DNA of 64,000 nucleotides, from positions 186,001-250,000 of the forward strand of contig CAVZSM010000009.1 of assembly GCA_963777905.1 (NCBI GenBank). The letters run 5' to 3'. This document shows, piece by piece, positions 60,684 through 64,000 of this stretch (position 1 is the stretch's first letter; every line of letters starts with the position of its first letter). A model generated the notes under the pieces. It did not search any database, was not told the origin of the DNA, and was given only the letters and a program-made list of their open reading frames with translations. A program made the translations under genes and the position numbers. The stretch is from Trebonia sp963777905. Its GTDB lineage: Bacteria > Actinomycetota > Actinomycetes > Streptosporangiales > Streptosporangiaceae.

Positions 60684-61718
60684 CTGCCGTGTTTCTCGTG
60701 ACTGCCGTGTTTTAGGCACCCGCGCCATCCGGGCACGCAGCAGCCGCGGCAGCGTGGCCGGGCCCGTCGCTGGGCGGAACCTGACCGCCGCGTCCCGCAG
60801 CGCCTGCCACTCGTCGTCGGTCAGGTCGATCTCGGCGGCGGCCACGTTGCTCTCCAGCTGCGCGACGCTGGACGCGCCGGGGATCGCCACCACGGCCGGG
60901 CTCCTGATCAGCCAGGCGAGCGCGACCTGCGAGAAGCCGGCGTCGTGCGCGTCGGCCACCTCGCGCAGCACGCGCAGCAGCCCGGCGGCCCGCTCCTGGT
61001 TGACGGGCAGGAACAGCGCGTTGAACGACCTGACCCGGTTCCGCGGCCGGTTCGACCCGTCGTAACGGCCGGACAGGAACCCCTGCGCCAGCGGGCTGTA
61101 GGCGATCACGACGTGCCCGGTCCGCTCCGCGTACGGCACCAGGTCGTCGGCCGGCCCTGGCGCCGCGAGGCTGAAGCGCACCTGATTGCTCAGCACCCGG
61201 CTGCCGAGCGCCTCCTCGGCCGCCTTCCAGCGGGCCAGCGGGTAGTTGCTCACGCCGACCTCGCCGACCAGGCCGATCCGCTGCAGCGTCCGCATGCCCC
61301 GCATGATGACGGTGTCCGGCACCACCGGGTTCGGCTGGTGCACCTGGTACAGGTCGAGGCGGCTCACCCCGAGCCGGTTCGCGCTGGCGACCGCGCGCTG
61401 CTGGACGACCGCGGGGACGGGCAGGACGGGCAGCAGCTTCGTCGCGAGGAAAACGTCCTCGCGACGCCCGGAGATGGCTTGCCCGAGGATTCGCTCGCTG
61501 CGCCCGAGCCCGTAGATCTCGGCGGTGTCGAACAGCGTCACGCCGAGCTCGATCGCGCGCCTGACGATGGCCCGCGCCTCGCGCTCCGCGTACGGCGTGC
61601 CGTATCCCCATTCCTTAGAACCGAACTGCCAGGTGCCCAGTCCTATCGCTGAGATCTTCTGAGCTGAGATCTTCTGAGCCGAGATCTCCGGAGCGGGGCC
61701 GACGTCCAGATAGCGCAC
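60639..61718 (-). CDS. Aldo/keto reductase
   Basis: 359-residue (alpha/beta)8 NADPH oxidoreductase. IGLGTWQFG, FDTAEIYGLGRSERILG (catalytic Asp/Tyr), FLATKLLP (Lys), LYQVHQPNP (His) and IPGASSVAQLESNVAA cofactor motif are present. Between the first strand and GLGTW an EISAQKISAQKISA stretch comes from a 15-bp tandem repeat, and the C-terminal TRQSRETRQSR comes from the 18-bp duplication at the neighbouring MFS stop. Substrate unknown. Confidence 0.9.
   Translation of the reverse strand: MRYLDVGPAPEISAQKISAQKISAIGLGTWQFGSKEWGYGTPYAEREARAIVRRAIELGVTLFDTAEIYGLGRSERILGQAISGRREDVFLATKLLPVLPVPAVVQQRAVASANRLGVSRLDLYQVHQPNPVVPDTVIMRGMRTLQRIGLVGEVGVSNYPLARWKAAEEALGSRVLSNQVRFSLAAPGPADDLVPYAERTGHVVIAYSPLAQGFLSGRYDGSNRPRNRVRSFNALFLPVNQERAAGLLRVLREVADAHDAGFSQVALAWLIRSPAVVAIPGASSVAQLESNVAAAEIDLTDDEWQALRDAAVRFRPATGPATLPRLLRARMARVPKTRQSRETRQSRAGQPGEQSGDEG
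60677..60712. repeat. 18-bp duplication at the MFS stop
   Basis: CTCGTGACTGCCGTGTTT occurs twice in direct succession. The TGA in the first copy ends the MFS gene; the second copy repeats the stop. On the minus strand it lies in the aldo/keto reductase C-terminus. Confidence 0.9.
61648..61692. repeat. Three 15-bp units near the aldo/keto reductase start
   Basis: GCTGAGATCTTCTGA twice, then the diverged GCCGAGATCTCCGGA. In the minus-strand frame they encode repeated ISAQK. Confidence 0.9.
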
Positions 61719-61738
61719 ACTTTCAAGCTATCCCCTAA

Positions 61739-61772
61739 GGCTTCTAGGGGAGCATGGCTTCTAGGGGAGCAT
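61739..61772. repeat. 17-bp duplication spanning the whiA stop
   Basis: GGCTTCTAGGGGAGCAT occurs twice in tandem. The minus-strand TAG in the second copy ends whiA and the first copy supplies a further TAG 17 bases on. Confidence 0.9.
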
Positions 61773-62735
61773 GTCGGCTGTCAGGCACGCCTCCGTGTTG
61801 GGCAGCCCGAGGTCCTGGGCGCGCCGGTCGGCCATCGCGAGCAGCCGACGGATCCGCCCCGCGATCGCGTCCTTGGTCAGCGGCGGGTCGGCGAGCTGGC
61901 CCAGCTCCTCCAGCGACGCCTGCCGGTTCGCGACGCGCAGGCCGGCCATCACCAGGTGATCGGGCGCGTCGGAGCCGAGGATCTCCAGGGCACGCTCCAC
62001 CCGGGCGCCGGCCGCGACCGCGGCGCGGGCCGACCGGCGCAGGTTCGCGTCGTCGAAGTTCGCCAGGCGGTTGGCGGTGGCGCGGACCTCGCGGCGCATC
62101 CGCCGTTCCTCCCAGGCCAGCACGCTGTCGTGCGCCCCGAGCCTGGTCAGCATCGCCGCGATCGCCTCGCCGTCGCGGATCACCACCCGGTCCACGCCGC
62201 GTACCTCACGGGACTTGGCGGAGATCTTCAGCCGCCGCGCGGCCCCTACCAGGGCCAGCGCCGCCTCAGAACCGGGGCAGGTGATCTCCAGGGCCATCGA
62301 CCGGCCCGGCTCGGTCAGCGACCCGTGCACAAGGAAGGCGCCGCGCCAGGCGGCCTCGCAGTCGCAGATGCCGCCCGACACCACCTGCCGGGGCAGCCCG
62401 CGTACCGGGCGCCCGAAGCTGTCCAGCAGTCCCGCTTGCCGCGCCAGGCTGTCGCCGCCGCGGGAGACCCGCACGATGTACCTGTTGCCCTTGCGCAGCC
62501 CGCCCGGCTGCAGCACGAGCAGCTCCGACGTGTGGCCGAACACCTCGGCGATCGACGCGCGCAGCCGACGGGCCACCGCCGCGGTGTCCAGCTCCGCCTC
62601 GATCACGATCCGCCCGGCGGTCAGGGTCAGCCCGCCGGCGAATCGCAGCAGCGTGGACACCTCCGTCTTCCGGCAGCACGGCTTGATCACCGGAATTCGG
62701 CTGAGCTCGTCCTTCACCACGCCCGTCATCGCCAT
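61761..62735 (-). CDS. whiA: Sporulation/cell-division regulator WhiA
   Basis: 324 residues. N-terminal degenerate LAGLIDADG homing-endonuclease fold (KPCCRKTEVSTLLRFAGGLTL, then RGAFLVHGSLTEPGRS) and C-terminal helix-turn-helix (ANRQASLEELGQLADPPLTKDAIAGRIRRLLAMA). In sporulating actinobacteria WhiA works with WhiB to start septation. Start is ATG 62735 or ATG 62729; the latter overlaps the yvcK stop by four bases. Confidence 0.95.
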   Translation of the reverse strand: MAMTGVVKDELSRIPVIKPCCRKTEVSTLLRFAGGLTLTAGRIVIEAELDTAAVARRLRASIAEVFGHTSELLVLQPGGLRKGNRYIVRVSRGGDSLARQAGLLDSFGRPVRGLPRQVVSGGICDCEAAWRGAFLVHGSLTEPGRSMALEITCPGSEAALALVGAARRLKISAKSREVRGVDRVVIRDGEAIAAMLTRLGAHDSVLAWEERRMRREVRATANRLANFDDANLRRSARAAVAAGARVERALEILGSDAPDHLVMAGLRVANRQASLEELGQLADPPLTKDAIAGRIRRLLAMADRRAQDLGLPNTEACLTADMLP

Positions 62736-63737
62736 TGCGGCACCACCCCCACGATTAAGTCGCTAACTCCCCCGAACACCCGCCGGTACGCCGCGGCCAG
62801 CCGCACCGGATCGTGCTTGACGCCGTCGGCCGCCGCCACATCGGACAACACCAGCGACGCGTGCAACAGTCCCGCCGCCTGCTTCAGCTCGTTTTCCGCG
62901 CCGCCGACCGCGCCAGAATCGGCGAGCACCACGTCAACAGTCAATGATGGCGCGTGGTCGGTGAGAACTTCCAGATGACGGTGCGGAGAAAATCCTTCGG
63001 TCTCCCCCGGTTGCGGCACGAGGTTCAGCGCCACCAGTCGCCGCGCCTTGGTCCCCGCCAGCGCCGTGGCCAGCGACGGTACCAGCAGGTGCGGCAGCAC
63101 GCTGGTGAACCACGACCCGGGGCCGAACACTACCCAGTCCGCCGCGAGCACCGCGTCGACCGCTTCCGGCACGGCAGGCGGGTCGAAGGGCTCCAGCGTG
63201 ATCGACCGCACCCGGCCGCTGGTCACCGCCACCGCGGCCTGCCCCCGCACCTCGCGAACCACCTCGGGCGCCAGCGGGTCGAGCCCGGACACGTACGCCA
63301 CGATCTCCAGCGGCACGGCGGCCATCGGCAGCACCCGCCCGGTGACGCGCAGCAGCCGCCCGACCAGGTCCAGGCCGGCTGACCGGATCGCTGAACAGGT
63401 CCCACATCCCGGCGAGCAGCAGGTTCCCGAGGGCATGCCCGGCCAGCTCGCCTGAGCCGCCGAACCGGTGCTGCACCACCCGGGACCAGGTCTCGCCCCA
63501 CGAGTCGTCGCCGCACAGCGCCGCGAGCGCCATCCGCAGGTCACCGGGCGGCAGCACGCCGAACTCGCGGCGCAGCCGCCCGGACGAACCGCCGTCGTCC
63601 GCGACCGTGACGATCGCCGTGATGTCCGGCGTCACCCGCCGCAGCGCGGCCAGCGACGCGGCCAGCCCATGCCCCCCGCCCAGGGCGACGATCTTGAGGG
63701 GGGTCCCGGGGGCCCTCCCCCGGTGAGTCAGCCCCAA
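62726..63737 (-). CDS. yvcK: Gluconeogenesis factor YvcK/CofD-like, frameshifted at about 63380
   Basis: Rossmann-type protein needed for cell-wall homeostasis on gluconeogenic carbon. IVALGGGHGLAASLAALR, TVADDGGSSGRLRREFGVLPPGD and HRFGGSGELAGHALGNLLLAG are in one frame, and AGLDLVGRLLRVTGRVLPMAA, VFGPGSWFTSVLPHLLVP and the C-terminus in another. An extra base at 63380 breaks the family sequence DPV-AGL; removing it gives about 336 residues. Likely start is TTG 63737 with GGGAG upstream, just after the rapZ stop. Confidence 0.9.
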
Positions 63738-63741
63738 GAAA

Positions 63742-64000
63742 TCACTCCCGACCCAGATCCCGGTGCGACACCGTGATATCGCGGTCGCCGAGCCGTGCCG
63801 CGATCTGTTCGGCGATGGCGACAGAGCGGTGCTTGCCGCCCGTGCAACCAATCGCCAGCGTCACATACCTCTTGCCTTCGCGTTCAAACCCCGGCAGCGA
63901 CACTTCGAGCACCTTCAGGTACGCGTCGAGGAACTCCTCCGCCCCCTGCTGGGCGAGCACGTAGTCGCGCACCCCGGCGTCCAGGCCGGTCAGCGGCTGC
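63742..64000 (-). CDS. rapZ: RNase adapter protein RapZ, C-terminal part (5' end beyond window)
   Basis: The last 85 residues are visible: LTGLDAGVRDYVLAQQGAEEFLDAYL and then KRYVTLAIGCTGGKHRSVAIAEQIAARL with the HRDLGRE end, the highly conserved C-terminal domain of RapZ/YvcJ nucleotide-binding proteins. The Walker A part lies outside the window. First of rapZ-yvcK-whiA on the minus strand, a standard actinobacterial and firmicute arrangement. Confidence 0.93.
   Translation of the reverse strand, partial: QPLTGLDAGVRDYVLAQQGAEEFLDAYLKVLEVSLPGFEREGKRYVTLAIGCTGGKHRSVAIAEQIAARLGDRDITVSHRDLGRE

Overview
The window looks like chromosomal DNA of a high-GC actinobacterium, most likely from a filamentous lineage near Streptosporangiales or Treboniaceae. 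Evidence: a WhiB protein, WhiA, RbpA, OpcA, the linear rapZ-yvcK-whiA and gap-pgk-tpiA-secG blocks, DasR-type operators, frequent GTG starts, and probable leaderless genes. No rRNA, tRNA, CRISPR array, transposase or phage gene was seen.

Layout. (1) 1-8100: a PrsW-type membrane protease (cut by the window edge) diverges from the pentose phosphate operon tkt-tal-zwf-opcA-pgl; pgi is absent from the run. (2) 8100-13960: a DUF3040-like protein, a GT-C membrane glycosyltransferase, a DUF1707 protein, a double TrkA-N membrane protein, a SatP/YaaH transporter and an MscS channel. (3) 13960-18574: a small biosynthetic locus with an O-methyltransferase diverging from UbiA prenyltransferase, type III polyketide synthase, ICMT-like methyltransferase and a flavoprotein. 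(4) 18600-23720: a solitary AbiEi/nuclease-like protein, a long Tyr/Gly/Gln-rich low-complexity protein, a WhiB regulator, a phosphoribosyltransferase and a Cys-rich mini-protein. (5) 23720-27610: a sulfur assimilation operon (leader peptide, sulfite reductase, zinc-ribbon mini-protein, CysH, CbiX-like chelatase). (6) 27700-39850: MarR/epimerase pair, glgX, RibD-like reductase, MarR plus two MFS exporters, a membrane sensor-like protein, DUF302, a lipoprotein and glutamate decarboxylase. (7) 39895-48676: an NMT1/SsuA-type ABC importer diverging from a Rieske oxygenase, CorA, DinB, CadD, CDF and RbpA. (8) 48770-52100: secG-tpiA-pgk-gap. (9) 52440-61720: fdhD, moeA, PadR pair, phosphatase, lipoprotein, ROK/MFS pair and aldo/keto reductase, which separate gap from (10) whiA-yvcK-rapZ at 61761-64000.

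Central carbon metabolism brackets the window: pentose phosphate genes on the left and lower glycolysis on the right. Both ends carry the same GGTCTAGACC operator core, suggesting common control by a DasR-like GntR regulator.

Two window-wide patterns need attention. First, short tandem duplications (14-18 bp, 2-7 copies) occur at many gene boundaries, often starting at a stop codon, and inside linkers. Second, four genes are interrupted by single-base indels (low-complexity protein, sulfite reductase, glgX, yvcK), and three more run past their expected ends without a stop. Because sulfite reductase, GlgX and YvcK are normally intact, sequencing or assembly indels are the likeliest explanation and should be excluded before biological interpretation.
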